This document shows positions 18,763 to 27,517 of a stretch of DNA of 64,000 bases, piece after piece; position 1 is the first letter of the stretch; each line of letters starts with the position of its first letter. The position numbers and the translations under genes were made by a program. The notes under the pieces are model-generated. The model was not told the origin of the DNA and made no database searches. It saw only the letters and a list, made by a program, of their open reading frames with translations. Where the stretch lies: positions 1 to 64,000 of the forward strand of contig JABTVA010000002.1 in NCBI GenBank assembly GCA_015075075.1, given 5' to 3'. This stretch comes from Deltaproteobacteria bacterium. Lineage in GTDB: Bacteria > Desulfobacterota > GWC2-55-46.

Positions 18763-19515
18763 TCATCCCCTGATGCCAGCCCTCATCTCCCACAGCTTTG
18801 CGTACTTGGCGAGCGTATAGGAGGCGTAGAGTATCGAGAGGACCACCCCTGCGGTGCCGTCCAGGAAGCCCCGCCTCAAGACATACATCTTGAAAAAGGT
18901 AAATGTGGGCCGGAAAAAGATGTCCGCCAGGCCCGCGACCCTGCCGGAGTTCAGCATCTCCTCGGCCGCGAGCGACGAATACTTCTCCATCCTTTTCAAA
19001 TAATCCGAGACGTCCCTGTATGTCATGTGGACGAGCGGGTTCGACAGCCTTTCCGTACGGCCGTTCACCACCACCCTCTCGTGGACGTACCTGTCGATGA
19101 ACCGGCCCGCGCCCTTCCTGTAGAGCCGGAGGTTGTAGTCCGGCCACCAGCCGCAGTGCCTTATCCATTTGCCGCCGAAGAAGTTCTTTCTCGGCACGAG
19201 GTAACCGGCGCTTCCGTCCGACCCGACCACGCGGAGTATCTCATCCTTCAAGTCCGGGGAGACCCTCTCGTCGGCGTCTATGCTGAGTATCCAGTCGCCG
19301 GAGGCCCTGTCTCCCACGAGGTTCTTCTGGCGTCCGAACCCGAGCCATTCGTCGCTATAGACCCGGGCCCCGTACTCCTTGCATATCTCTACGGTCCGGT
19401 CGGTGCTGCCTGAGTCCGATACAAGCACCTCGTCCGCCCAGCTCACGCTCTCAAGGCAGTCGCGGATCCTGGCCTCCTCGTTCAGGGCGATTATGGTTAC
19501 GGAGACTCTGGGCAT
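18763..19515 (-). CDS. Glycosyltransferase family 2, WaaE/KdtX-like
   Basis: 250-residue GT-A enzyme of the WaaE group, which adds glucose to LPS inner-core heptose in enterobacteria. The N-terminus VTIIALNEEARIRDCLESVS, the ADEVLVSDSGSTDRTVEICK motif and the WILSIDADERVS metal-binding segment are all present. It also has the family's GWWPDYNLRLYRKG and VHERV motifs and a C-terminal membrane-associated stretch. A clear paralogue (20896-21663) lies on the other strand 1.4 kb away. The 260-base gap to the divergent gene at 19776 is AT-rich and probably holds promoters, but no site is convincing. Confidence 0.9.
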   Translation of the reverse strand: MPRVSVTIIALNEEARIRDCLESVSWADEVLVSDSGSTDRTVEICKEYGARVYSDEWLGFGRQKNLVGDRASGDWILSIDADERVSPDLKDEILRVVGSDGSAGYLVPRKNFFGGKWIRHCGWWPDYNLRLYRKGAGRFIDRYVHERVVVNGRTERLSNPLVHMTYRDVSDYLKRMEKYSSLAAEEMLNSGRVAGLADIFFRPTFTFFKMYVLRRGFLDGTAGVVLSILYASYTLAKYAKLWEMRAGIRG

Positions 19516-19775
19516 AAGGCTCGGTTCAGTCTAATGGGTGCTTTTCATAAGCCCGGCGGATATGACCTGTAATTGGCAAGTTTAGCACAAAAAAAATTCC
19601 CTGCCGGGCGGCCCTCCACGAAAGATAGTCCTCTGAGCGCTTCCGTCCCGGCGCTCCGTAATACTGAATGTCAGTTCACAATTAGCTTGAAAAAAAAAAT
19701 TCAGATTATTTAGCATATTAAGCGTTGTTGTCCGGGAATGGCCTCCTCCGGCCTCACTCCTAAATCGGTGAAAAG

Positions 19776-20768
19776 ATGGTCAGTCCTGCCGTATCGTTCA
19801 TAATCGTAAACTGGAATACAAAAGACCTCCTCCGGGACTGCCTCGAGTCCATCCGGAAGACGGTCAGGCTGCCATTCGAGATATGGGTCGTTGACAACGG
19901 AAGCTCCGACGGGAGCGTCCGGATGGTCCGGGAGCGCTTCCCCCAGGTAAGGCTCATCCAGAACTCCGAAAACCTCGGCTTTGCCAGGGCGAACAACCTT
20001 GCCCTCAAGAGGATTTCCGGAAAATACGCCGTGCTACTCAACTCAGATACCGTCCTTAAGGAAAACGCGATAGCGTCTCTCGTCGAGTGCATGGAGAAGA
20101 ACCCCCGGGCAGGCGTATGCGGCGGCTCCCTCCTTAACGAGGACGGCTCAAGACAGAACTCGATAGCGAACTTCCCGACCTTAGCAACCGAGCTCCTGAA
20201 TAAGAGCGTGCTCCGGAGGCTCTTCCCGAAGAGGTTTCCCGGAAAGGAGAACGGGGCAGACAACGGGGTTCGGCTGGTCGAATCCATCGTCGGCGCCTGC
20301 ATGGTCGTAAGGAAAAAGGCGATGGATGGGACCGGACTCCTTGACGAGGACTATTTCTTCTTCCTCGAAGAGACCGACTGGTGCCTGAGGTTCAGGGAAA
20401 AAGGCTGGGACGTCCTCCATAACCCGGCAGCGGAGATATACCACCTGCAGGGCGGGAGCGCCCGCAAGGTCCCGGTAAGGGCGAGGACGGAATACTGGCG
20501 GTCGCGCTACATATTTTTCCGGAAGAACAGGAGCAGAAAGGCTTTTGCGCTCCTCAAGGCCGGGCTTGTCGCCAAGCTCGCCTGGAGCTTCGTTTTCCTG
20601 GGCCTCCTGAACGTCGCCACCCTCTTTTTAGTCAAGAGGCTTCGCTCGAAGCTACGGCTCTACGCGGCCCTCCTCAACTGGCACTTCGAAGGCTGCCCCG
20701 AAGCGCTGGGTCAGAGGCCCGAAAAGGCGGCCCGGCAAAAACCCCGCGAAATACTGAAGGAAGCATAA
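19776..20768 (+). CDS. Glycosyltransferase family 2, rhamnosyltransferase-like
   Basis: 330-residue WbbL-type enzyme. It has SFIIVNWNTKDLLRDCLESI, the IWVVDNGSSDGSV loop, YAVLLNSDTVL with the Asp motif, and EDYFFFLEETDWCLRFREKG, where E-x-D binds the acceptor. The C-terminus holds one predicted membrane segment (WSFVFLGLLNVATLFLV) followed by basic residues. It begins the only rightward run of the LPS region, divergent from 18763-19515. The 127-base gap after it shows no gene. Confidence 0.9.
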   Translation: MVSPAVSFIIVNWNTKDLLRDCLESIRKTVRLPFEIWVVDNGSSDGSVRMVRERFPQVRLIQNSENLGFARANNLALKRISGKYAVLLNSDTVLKENAIASLVECMEKNPRAGVCGGSLLNEDGSRQNSIANFPTLATELLNKSVLRRLFPKRFPGKENGADNGVRLVESIVGACMVVRKKAMDGTGLLDEDYFFFLEETDWCLRFREKGWDVLHNPAAEIYHLQGGSARKVPVRARTEYWRSRYIFFRKNRSRKAFALLKAGLVAKLAWSFVFLGLLNVATLFLVKRLRSKLRLYAALLNWHFEGCPEALGQRPEKAARQKPREILKEA

Positions 20769-20895
20769 AGTACGTGGCGGCCGCCTTGCCTTCCGGTCAT
20801 AATGCCGCTTCGGCACGCTTCGGCCAGACCCCCTATCTCCATTCTCAACGAAAAACCCGCGGCGCCTGAGGTGTGGGCCGCTCGACTGGCAGGAC

Positions 20896-21663
20896 ATGGG
20901 AACTACCGTCTCTTGCATATTGATAGTGAAGGACGAGGAGAGGAACATCGGCGCGTGCCTGGATACTCTCTCGTGGGCCGACGAGATAATAGTCGTCGAT
21001 TCCGGCAGCATTGACCGGACCGCGGCCATATGCGCCGGATATCCGAAGGTGGTCTACCGCGACTTTCCCTGGGAGGGGTTCGGAGCGCAGAAGAACCGCG
21101 CGCTCGGCCTCGCCACCAAAGACTGGGTCTTCTCGCTGGATGCCGACGAGCGCGTGACCCAGGAGCTTGCGAAAGAAATAATTTCCACGGTCCGGGCCCC
21201 GCGATTTGAGGCCTATCGCGTTAAGCGCAAAAACATCTACCAAGGGACCTGGGTGCGAAGGGGCGGCTGGTGGCCGGATGAGGTCTTGCGCCTTTTAAGG
21301 CGCGGTGCCGCAAGGTTTGACGACCGCATAGTGCACGAGACGGTGCTCTATGGCGGACAGACCGGGCTCCTTGAGAGCCCGCTCCTTCACCATTCCTATA
21401 CGGAGGCAGGAGATTTCCTGAGCCGCGTTGACCGCTACTCGACCCTCGGCGCAAGGCTTCTGCATGAGCGCGGCAAGCGCGCCGGGACGCTCACCATACT
21501 GGCAAGGACGCTTTTCGTGTTCTTGAAATCTTATGTATTCAAGCTCGGCTTCCTCGACGGCAGGGCTGGGCTGCTCGTCGCGTTCTCGACAGCCGAGGTT
21601 ACTTTCTACAAGTACATGAAGCTCGCGGAGATGGGAGAAGGGGGCCGTAAGGCGGAAAAATGA
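20896..21663 (+). CDS. Glycosyltransferase family 2, WaaE/KdtX-like (second paralogue)
   Basis: 255 residues, same architecture as the gene at 18763-19515: CILIVKDEERNIGACLDTLS, ADEIIVVDSGSIDRTAAICA, WVFSLDADERVT, GWWPDEVLRLLRRG and VHETV, with a hydrophobic C-terminal region. Two WaaE-like enzymes in one cluster suggest two glycosylation steps on the core or alternative acceptors. Its stop overlaps the next start as ATGA (21660-21663). Confidence 0.9.
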   Translation: MGTTVSCILIVKDEERNIGACLDTLSWADEIIVVDSGSIDRTAAICAGYPKVVYRDFPWEGFGAQKNRALGLATKDWVFSLDADERVTQELAKEIISTVRAPRFEAYRVKRKNIYQGTWVRRGGWWPDEVLRLLRRGAARFDDRIVHETVLYGGQTGLLESPLLHHSYTEAGDFLSRVDRYSTLGARLLHERGKRAGTLTILARTLFVFLKSYVFKLGFLDGRAGLLVAFSTAEVTFYKYMKLAEMGEGGRKAEK

Positions 21664-22604
21664 AAAACATAATTTCACAACTGAAGTCGCTTGCTACGGG
21701 AGGCTTTTCTTTTCGCGATGAATACCTCTGCAAACCCGAGATCGCACTGCCACGGTTCGAAAAGGCGCTGAAGGAAGCCCGCGCATTCTATGGCAAGAAG
21801 GACAAGAAGATACCTTCAGAGCTGGTTCACGATTGCTGGAAGGATAACATTTCAAGGCTGGAATCGTACTTCTTTAATCAGATGAATGCTGATTTCGTTT
21901 CAAATGAAATAATAAACAGCACGATGGTTTTTACCGACCGAAAGGCGCACAAGATAGAGGTGCAAAACATCTCAAGCGCGCTCGATAGAAATGAAATCGA
22001 CCGGATCGTCGGCAAGGGCTTGAACGCCGCTTTCATTCAGGGGAAATCGCGCAGGGCCGCGGCAATAAACTCGATCCATCATCTGCATCACCTCCTGCAA
22101 TTCGAGCGCGCCACCGGCAGAAAAATAAGCTCAATCAAAAGCATAGTCGAGTTCGGGGGCGGCTACGGGAACATGGCCAGGATAGCTCAAAATATCGGGT
22201 CTTTCGACCGCTATTCAATAATAGACCTCCTTTTGTTCTCCTGTATCCAGTATATTTTCCTGTGCACATCTGCCGGAGAGGGGCAGGTATCGTTCAGCGG
22301 GCACCCAATTAAAAACGCGAAGTTCACACTCCATCCGATTTCAGACCCGGGCTCAATGGGCAGCTTGCAGGGTGAACTTTTTCTGAGCACCTGGGCGTTA
22401 AGCGAGAGCACCCGCGCGATATACGACTGGGTCGATGCATGCGACTGGTTCGGCGCGACCAATCTCCTGCTTGCATACAATCTCCAATGGAAGCCCTGGC
22501 AGGAAAATGAGCTCGCAGCTTCTCTCAGGAACAAGGGATGGCGAGTCGCAGAAGAAACTATCCCTTTCCTGCCCGGAAACTTTTACTTTTTTGCGACCAG
22601 ATGA
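21660..22604 (+). CDS. Putative sugar O-methyltransferase
   Basis: 314-residue SAM-dependent enzyme of the group called putative sugar O-methyltransferases, found in polysaccharide clusters. The SAM-binding motif I is EFGGGYGNMARIAQNI near residue 163, preceded by the expected hydrophobic strand. YSIIDLLLFSCIQYIFL follows as in the family. A late FLSTWALSESTRAIYDW segment and a final FYF stretch are also typical. Codon use differs from its neighbours (more AAT, AAA and GAA, lower GC), suggesting more recent acquisition. It is coupled to the upstream glycosyltransferase by ATGA. Confidence 0.75.
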   Translation: MKNIISQLKSLATGGFSFRDEYLCKPEIALPRFEKALKEARAFYGKKDKKIPSELVHDCWKDNISRLESYFFNQMNADFVSNEIINSTMVFTDRKAHKIEVQNISSALDRNEIDRIVGKGLNAAFIQGKSRRAAAINSIHHLHHLLQFERATGRKISSIKSIVEFGGGYGNMARIAQNIGSFDRYSIIDLLLFSCIQYIFLCTSAGEGQVSFSGHPIKNAKFTLHPISDPGSMGSLQGELFLSTWALSESTRAIYDWVDACDWFGATNLLLAYNLQWKPWQENELAASLRNKGWRVAEETIPFLPGNFYFFATR

Positions 22605-22611
22605 AATAAAG

Positions 22612-23691
22612 ATGCAAACGGGGCACATCCTTCTCATCCAGCTCGGCGATATCGGCGATGTCGTCCTCACTACTTCTTCGATACGCGCTATTAAGGAAAA
22701 ATATCCGGGAGCGCGCGTCTCCATTCTTGTCAGGAAGCCCTTTGGCGGCCTTATCGCGGCCGACCCGCACATCCATGAGGTCGTGGAGGCCGGGAAGGTG
22801 CGCGGCAGCGCCTTGAAAGCCCTGGCAGAGCATGCCTCTTTCGTGCGCCGCCTCCGTAAGGCCCGGTATGATCTTGTGATAGACCTGCGCACCGGCGACA
22901 GGGGGGCCGTCATGAGCTTTTTAACTGGCGCGCGGACGCGCGTCGGCGTGCATTGTAAAAAACCCGCCTGGCGCAACCTCCTCTTCACCCGCACAATCCG
23001 GGACCTCAAGCCCGCCCCTTTGCCTGTTCACCCGGGCGCGGACCAGTCGCTCCGCATACTCCGCGCCATCGGCATAGAGACAAAGGACTCCATGCCTCGC
23101 CTTTATTTTTCGCAGAACGACCTCGCGCGCGCCCGGACGCTCGTTTCAGAATCAGGTCTTCAGCCCGGCACAAGACTGGTCACGATAAACCCTTTTTCTC
23201 GCTGGAAGTACAAGGAATGGCCGGGCCGGAAATGGGGGGAGGTCATTGATATGCTCTGGAAAAATTGCCGTGTTCCGGCAGTGCTTATCGGCTCAAGGGA
23301 CGAATCTCCGGAAGCGGAAAGGATCAGAAGCGGCCGCGAGGGCCGCGCATTCAATCTTGTCGGTAAAACCACTCTTCCGGAGCTTTCCGCGCTCATCTCG
23401 CTCAGCAGTCTTCATCTGGGGGTGGACAGCGCCGCCTCTCATATCGCGGCCGCAGTCGGGACTCCGACTGTCACAATCCACGGCCCCACGGACTGGCGCG
23501 CATGGCGTGTCCTGGACAGCCGGCATCGGGTCGTATGCCCGGCGATGAGCTGTGTGCCATGCAACCAGAAAGGGTGCGACGGAAAAGGAAAAAGCCTATG
23601 CCTTGATGAGCTGGGGGCGGAGGAGATTGTAAAAGAAGCGCTTTCTGTCCTTCGGGGATCTGGAAGGCTTTCAGATGCCGGAATGATTTAA
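22612..23691 (+). CDS. Glycosyltransferase family 9 (heptosyltransferase-like)
   Basis: Transfers a heptose-type sugar in LPS assembly. From the ATG at 22612 the protein is 359 residues and begins MQTGHILLIQLGDIGDVVLT, the standard GT9 N-terminus. Conserved motifs RYDLVIDLRTGDRGAVMSFL, INPFSRWKYKEWP and the C-terminal LGVDSAASHIAAAVGTPTVT (D-S-A...H) are present. The C-terminus has the cysteine-rich tail CPAMSCVPCNQKGC common to many GT9 enzymes. A longer frame to 22435 overlaps the methyltransferase and is unlikely. It ends directly at a repeat element. Confidence 0.9.
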   Translation: MQTGHILLIQLGDIGDVVLTTSSIRAIKEKYPGARVSILVRKPFGGLIAADPHIHEVVEAGKVRGSALKALAEHASFVRRLRKARYDLVIDLRTGDRGAVMSFLTGARTRVGVHCKKPAWRNLLFTRTIRDLKPAPLPVHPGADQSLRILRAIGIETKDSMPRLYFSQNDLARARTLVSESGLQPGTRLVTINPFSRWKYKEWPGRKWGEVIDMLWKNCRVPAVLIGSRDESPEAERIRSGREGRAFNLVGKTTLPELSALISLSSLHLGVDSAASHIAAAVGTPTVTIHGPTDWRAWRVLDSRHRVVCPAMSCVPCNQKGCDGKGKSLCLDELGAEEIVKEALSVLRGSGRLSDAGMI

Positions 23692-23921
23692 AGAAGGTCT
23701 GATTTATTTCGTTTTCTGTCATTCTGAGAGAGCGTAAGCGACCGACAATTTTTGCAGGACAGCAAAAATTGAATGCCGAGCCCGTGGGCGAGGCAGCCCG
23801 AAGGGTCGAGCCCCAGAACGGGGCGAGATAAAAATCTCGTAACTTGCTGATTTCTCAACTACGAGATTCTTCGCTACGCTCAGAATGACATGCAGTTGCG
23901 AATTAATCAGAGGTTCCTTAA
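23690..23921. repeat. CATTCTGAG-type element with TCTGATTAATT-like ends, between two convergent genes
   Basis: The ends are AGAAGGTCTGATTTATT (left) and AATTAATCAGAGGTTCCTT (right); the interior has TGTCATTCTGAG and CTCAGAATGACA as inner inverted repeats. It also contains a nested hairpin (CAATTTTTGC / GCAAAAATTG). The stop codon TGA of the minus-strand methyltransferase at 23907 lies inside the right end. Confidence 0.85.
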
Positions 23922-24542
23922 GCTTTTAGCTATGATGATATCGCTTTGGATCCTTAATACGTAATCCTTATTGATGCTTTTGAGCTTCGCGAACACCTCT
24001 GAAATGTCAGGCCGCCCCTCCATCCCGTCAAACGTCCGCGCGTCATCTATGAAAACAGTGTGCTCTTTTACGGAATGGCGGCCGATCTGCTCAAGCGAAA
24101 TAAGGATGGGGTCCTCAACCTCTCCCTTGCCGGTACCGCCGCCGCTATAATGTCCGTCGAGCCAGAAGACTGCCGGCCCGCGTATCCCGGCAAGGACTTC
24201 AGGCAGTCCCTTTACGCAGTCCGCGTGCACAATGGCCACGTTACCGTCATTTCTAAACCTTTCTTTTGCCTTCCGGTAAAGGCCTTCATCTATCTCGATT
24301 GAAATAACCCGGTCGAAAAACGCCTTCATCTCGGCTACCGTTTCGCCGTTATACGTGCCGGTCTCTACAAAGACCCTCGGTCGGGGAGAAGGGAAGTTAT
24401 TTTTAAGGGTCGCCATTTTTACGTGCTGGGGCGGAAGCGCGTATTCCCCCCGGAGTATTGCCTCGGCATAACGCCGCTCCCACCGTCCCTTGTCATAACG
24501 GCGCTTGAGGGACCTTATAAAGCCTTTTTTCTGCGACATCAA
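23907..24542 (-). CDS. SAM-dependent methyltransferase of polysaccharide clusters
   Basis: 211 residues with a class I methyltransferase core. RVFVETGTYNGETVAEM (about residues 56-72) is motif I with the G-x-Y-x-G variant. ISIEIDEGLYRKAKERF follows with the acidic residue that binds SAM ribose. FWLDGHYSGGGTGKGEVEDP is characteristic of a small family of sugar- or peptide-modifying methyltransferases. The last codons and TGA stop are contributed by the adjacent repeat (AGGAACCTCTGATTAATT), so the native C-terminus may have been altered by its insertion. It follows the CgeB-like gene by 16 bases in the same direction. Confidence 0.75.
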   Translation of the reverse strand: MMSQKKGFIRSLKRRYDKGRWERRYAEAILRGEYALPPQHVKMATLKNNFPSPRPRVFVETGTYNGETVAEMKAFFDRVISIEIDEGLYRKAKERFRNDGNVAIVHADCVKGLPEVLAGIRGPAVFWLDGHYSGGGTGKGEVEDPILISLEQIGRHSVKEHTVFIDDARTFDGMEGRPDISEVFAKLKSINKDYVLRIQSDIIIAKSLRNL

Positions 24543-24558
24543 CTATCCCCTTGCTGGT

Positions 24559-25716
24559 TTACTCAAGCGCCCCTACAAGCCTGAACGCCCTCTCGAACCT
24601 CATCTCCCAAGTATGTTCGCGTAACGCGCGCTCTCTTCCAGCTCTCCTTATGGCATCCGCCTCGTCCGGGCTGGAAAGGAGCCGGCGTATCTTCTCGACC
24701 AGGTCGTCGAAACCGGCGTATGTGGCTATCTCGCGGCCTATCTCGTAGAACGGGGCGAGCTCGTCGTGGTGCTCCGTGAGATAAAGCCCTCCGCTCATCG
24801 GCACCTCGAAATCGCGGCCCTTGAGGCAGAAAGCCCCCCTGTGCCCCAGCACCCCGCCGAAGCCGAGGTTTATGCGCGAGCGGGACCATGTGCGGACCAT
24901 CTCTTCGGTCGGCAGGGGGCCGTTCGGCCACCCCGGCCCGAAGGCCTCTATCTTTATTCCTGCGGCCCTCAAGCGGGAGACGACCTCGGGCCGGTTCCCG
25001 TAGCACTGCCCCACGAAGGAAATATCGAACTCCTTCTCCACCTCATACGGCCGGTGTACGAGCGGGTTTGCCCCCTCGGGCATATAGATGGGTATCGCGC
25101 CTTCGGCCAGGTATTTCGGGAGCGCGTCCTCGGTGCTGGTCCAGCAGAGGTCGAAGCGGCCGCATATGTCCCTTGCGCCGCGAGCGCGCCCGCCGCGTAC
25201 CTTTCCGACAAAGGCCTCCTTGTCGTTAAGGGCGAGATTGACAATGGGCGCGCCAAGCGCGCGAAGCCCGTCCATCGCCTCTGGCGTTATCTGCTCGCCC
25301 GAAATGTATGCGAAGACCGCGTCAAAGGGGCGGACTGAATTCCATTCAGCGGCTTTCCGTAGAAGGCCCTCGTTCATCCGCGCCATCCAGCCCTTTTCGC
25401 CCTGCTTTATTCCACCCGCGAGCGCGGGGTCGCGCCAGTCGATCGTGCGCACCTCGCCGAATGCCGCAAGCGACGGCCCGAAGGACGGGCCCTCCCAATT
25501 GTAATTGTGGTAGACGGCTAAGATGTGCAGGCGGCCTTTCGGCCTGGGTGCCTTGTCCGGAAAGCGCCTCTTTACGAGCGCGCGGATTTCATCGTCCCCG
25601 GGGATGGAAAGGCCGCGCTCCCGGAAGAGCCTTTCATAATGCTCCCCCTCCTTTTCAAGGCGGCGGCAATTCTTCCAGGCCCGGAAGGACCGTCTCATTT
25701 CGCGGAGCTTGCTCAT
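24559..25716 (-). CDS. CgeB-like glycosyltransferase (Glyco_trans_1_2 domain)
   Basis: 385 residues, GT-B fold. The N-terminal domain has HILAVYHNYNWEGPSFGPSL and the middle FDLCWTSTEDALPKYLAEGA. The C-terminal domain shows FDISFVGQCYGNRPEVVSRL, INLGFGG, and the sugar-nucleotide binding FEVPMSGGLYLTEHHDEL (E-x-P-x-x-G-G). This is the signature of spore-maturation CgeB relatives found in many LPS and flagellin-glycan clusters. It overlaps the upstream gene by ATGA (25713-25716). It is an intact relative of the broken gene at 14325-15238. Confidence 0.85.
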   Translation of the reverse strand: MSKLREMRRSFRAWKNCRRLEKEGEHYERLFRERGLSIPGDDEIRALVKRRFPDKAPRPKGRLHILAVYHNYNWEGPSFGPSLAAFGEVRTIDWRDPALAGGIKQGEKGWMARMNEGLLRKAAEWNSVRPFDAVFAYISGEQITPEAMDGLRALGAPIVNLALNDKEAFVGKVRGGRARGARDICGRFDLCWTSTEDALPKYLAEGAIPIYMPEGANPLVHRPYEVEKEFDISFVGQCYGNRPEVVSRLRAAGIKIEAFGPGWPNGPLPTEEMVRTWSRSRINLGFGGVLGHRGAFCLKGRDFEVPMSGGLYLTEHHDELAPFYEIGREIATYAGFDDLVEKIRRLLSSPDEADAIRRAGRERALREHTWEMRFERAFRLVGALE

Positions 25717-26657
25717 CTCTTGAATGTATACAGGCGCGGCCCGTTTGATTTCCGCTCAAGCCCGTTCATCATGTTTATGATGTGCCCCGCGTCAATGGCA
25801 GGGACGGAAAACCTCCTGGCCGCATCCACGCAGACCTGGAGAGCGCCTACCCCGGCACCCACGAGGAAGCAGTCCGGCTTTTCCTTGACCGCGCTGAAAA
25901 CGCCGTCTCGCATCGAGTCCCACCTGGTAGCGGTATATGAATCCGATATGGCGGCGTGTACGAGCCTCGGTTGCGAGCCGGCCCGCCCGAACCAGCCGTA
26001 GCATTCTTCCTCGTTAAAATCCGAATTTATGACGCAGACCGTCTTGCCGTCCACTGCCGCCGCGAACCTCTCGCCTGAAAGATAGGCGTAGACCGCGTAA
26101 AAAGGCATGTAATTGGCGCCGGTCGGTTTTATCCCGTATCGGGCAAGAAACGCAAGGAAGCGGAGCGCGGAATCTGCCCCGTTCTTTTTACCCAGGAACG
26201 CGCGAAACCATCCCCGGCGGCGCATGTTGCCGGGGAAAAGAAGCGGGGCCATGAAGCCATTCATGGAAAGATACCTGAGCGCCTCCGCATGTGCCGGGAA
26301 TGCCGCGCGGATGGCCTCGACGGACTCGGCCTGCTTGTACAGGCCGTTGCATTTCAGTGAAGCGCTGTAGAACTCGTATTCGCCGTCCGCGAAACGGACG
26401 ACCGGGAGCGGGAGGCGGCCTTTTATCCCTGCCTCGACGCGCTCGGAGAGAAGAGAGACATAAGCGTCACCTGACGGCATGTCCTTGTGGAACAGGCAAA
26501 ATTCCTCTTCCCTCTGTCCCGGCGCGTTCCGGGAGAGGACCGGCTCGTTGTCGATGCCGGAAATAACGAGGCGCTCGACGCGGAAGTCCTCGCAGCCGGG
26601 GAACGCGCCATGAATGCCGTGACCGACATTTCCGCCCTCAGCCTGCTTATTCCCCAT
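25713..26657 (-). CDS. Candidate GT-D-fold glycosyltransferase
   Basis: About 314 residues. I recognise two features of the GT-D (DUF1792-like) fold: an R-F-x-D-G-E motif, PVVRFADGEYEFY, near residue 85, matching the R-x-G-D-G-E metal/nucleotide site; and a late DCFLVGAGVGALQVCVDAAR stretch followed by VPAIDAGHI, matching the family's G-P-T-A ... A-I-D-x-G-H segment. The rest is unfamiliar. Start codon is uncertain: ATG at 26657 (11 bases into the end of the upstream gene) is preferred, with alternatives at 26672 and 26699. Its place between a methyltransferase and a CgeB-like enzyme fits glycan assembly. Substrate unknown. Confidence 0.6.
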   Translation of the reverse strand: MGNKQAEGGNVGHGIHGAFPGCEDFRVERLVISGIDNEPVLSRNAPGQREEEFCLFHKDMPSGDAYVSLLSERVEAGIKGRLPLPVVRFADGEYEFYSASLKCNGLYKQAESVEAIRAAFPAHAEALRYLSMNGFMAPLLFPGNMRRRGWFRAFLGKKNGADSALRFLAFLARYGIKPTGANYMPFYAVYAYLSGERFAAAVDGKTVCVINSDFNEEECYGWFGRAGSQPRLVHAAISDSYTATRWDSMRDGVFSAVKEKPDCFLVGAGVGALQVCVDAARRFSVPAIDAGHIINMMNGLERKSNGPRLYTFKR

Positions 26658-27456
26658 TTCCACCCATGCCATGTAAAAAATCCCTATACCTTTCGGCAAA
26701 CCTCTTATTCAGGGAATTGCTGCAGACGACCACATTATCCGAAAACCTGTGGTCCTTGCATATGTCCACCGTTACGTCCTGGAATACGAACTCAAAAAGG
26801 GCCTTTGTGTTGTTCTCGTCGAAGACATGAAAATGTATGTAAGGGTACGCCAGCGGATACTTTTCATGGAATTTTTTCTGCCAGCCGTCTTTTACAACGG
26901 CCGACTGCCTGTAATCCTCGACATGGCTCAAATCCGAGGTGTCGGCCATTTTCTCAAAATCCTCTATCATATGCTCAAGCGGCGTAGGGGCCCTGAACTT
27001 GTCGTAAGTATATGAGTAATGGGGTATGGCATGGAATTGATGCCCCTCTTTTCTGGTTATGAAATGGAAGTTGAGCAGTAGCCATATGGGGTTCGGGGAG
27101 TGCTCCAGCAGGTTGGAGGAAATGGAACAATCATATCTGTGTTTCAGCCGCGAAACCTTATGCGCATCGTGCATATCCAGAATAATCGTTTTCCTGTCTC
27201 TCGATATTCTATGCCCGTGCCACAGAAATTTTATTTCCTGTTTTATGAGCCGCCTGATGCGGGAGATGGAATATTTGAAACCCGGGGTGCTACCGGCCTT
27301 CCAGACCTTCCCGAACCCCCCGTCGGGTATATTGATGTCTTCCACGGTGCAGGGCCCGTATTCGACCAGCTGTTCGACTCTACCCCCAGCACGCGCGACC
27401 AGCCCCCGGATATTCTTTTTTACGAGGATGTCTATTTCTGTGCCGCGCAGAAGCAT
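26647..27456 (-). CDS. Class I SAM-dependent methyltransferase-like protein of glycan clusters
   Basis: 269 residues. The motif SSNLLEHSPNPIWLLLNFHF, the HAIPHYSYTYDKFRAPTPLE segment and the later YIHFHVFDENNTKALFEFVF belong to a methyltransferase family found next to glycosyltransferases (pattern H-V-L-E-H, then P-H-x-x-x-T-F-D-x-x-R-x-x-T). The usual glycine-rich motif I is not obvious (VEYGPCTVEDINIPDG takes its place), so catalytic competence is uncertain. GC and codon use are lower than in flanking genes, hinting at transfer. It overlaps the downstream GT-D candidate. Confidence 0.65.
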   Translation of the reverse strand: MLLRGTEIDILVKKNIRGLVARAGGRVEQLVEYGPCTVEDINIPDGGFGKVWKAGSTPGFKYSISRIRRLIKQEIKFLWHGHRISRDRKTIILDMHDAHKVSRLKHRYDCSISSNLLEHSPNPIWLLLNFHFITRKEGHQFHAIPHYSYTYDKFRAPTPLEHMIEDFEKMADTSDLSHVEDYRQSAVVKDGWQKKFHEKYPLAYPYIHFHVFDENNTKALFEFVFQDVTVDICKDHRFSDNVVVCSNSLNKRFAERYRDFLHGMGGNGE

Positions 27457-27517
27457 CCAAAGCCTTTTCTGAGTCCTTTTTATTTCCGCCTGCCGAAACC
27501 CTCAATCGACCGCGCTT

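Noticed and set aside
22435-22611. N-terminal extension of the GT9 protein
   Set aside because: The extra codons overlap the methyltransferase gene in another frame, and the GT9 signature begins right after the ATG at 22612.
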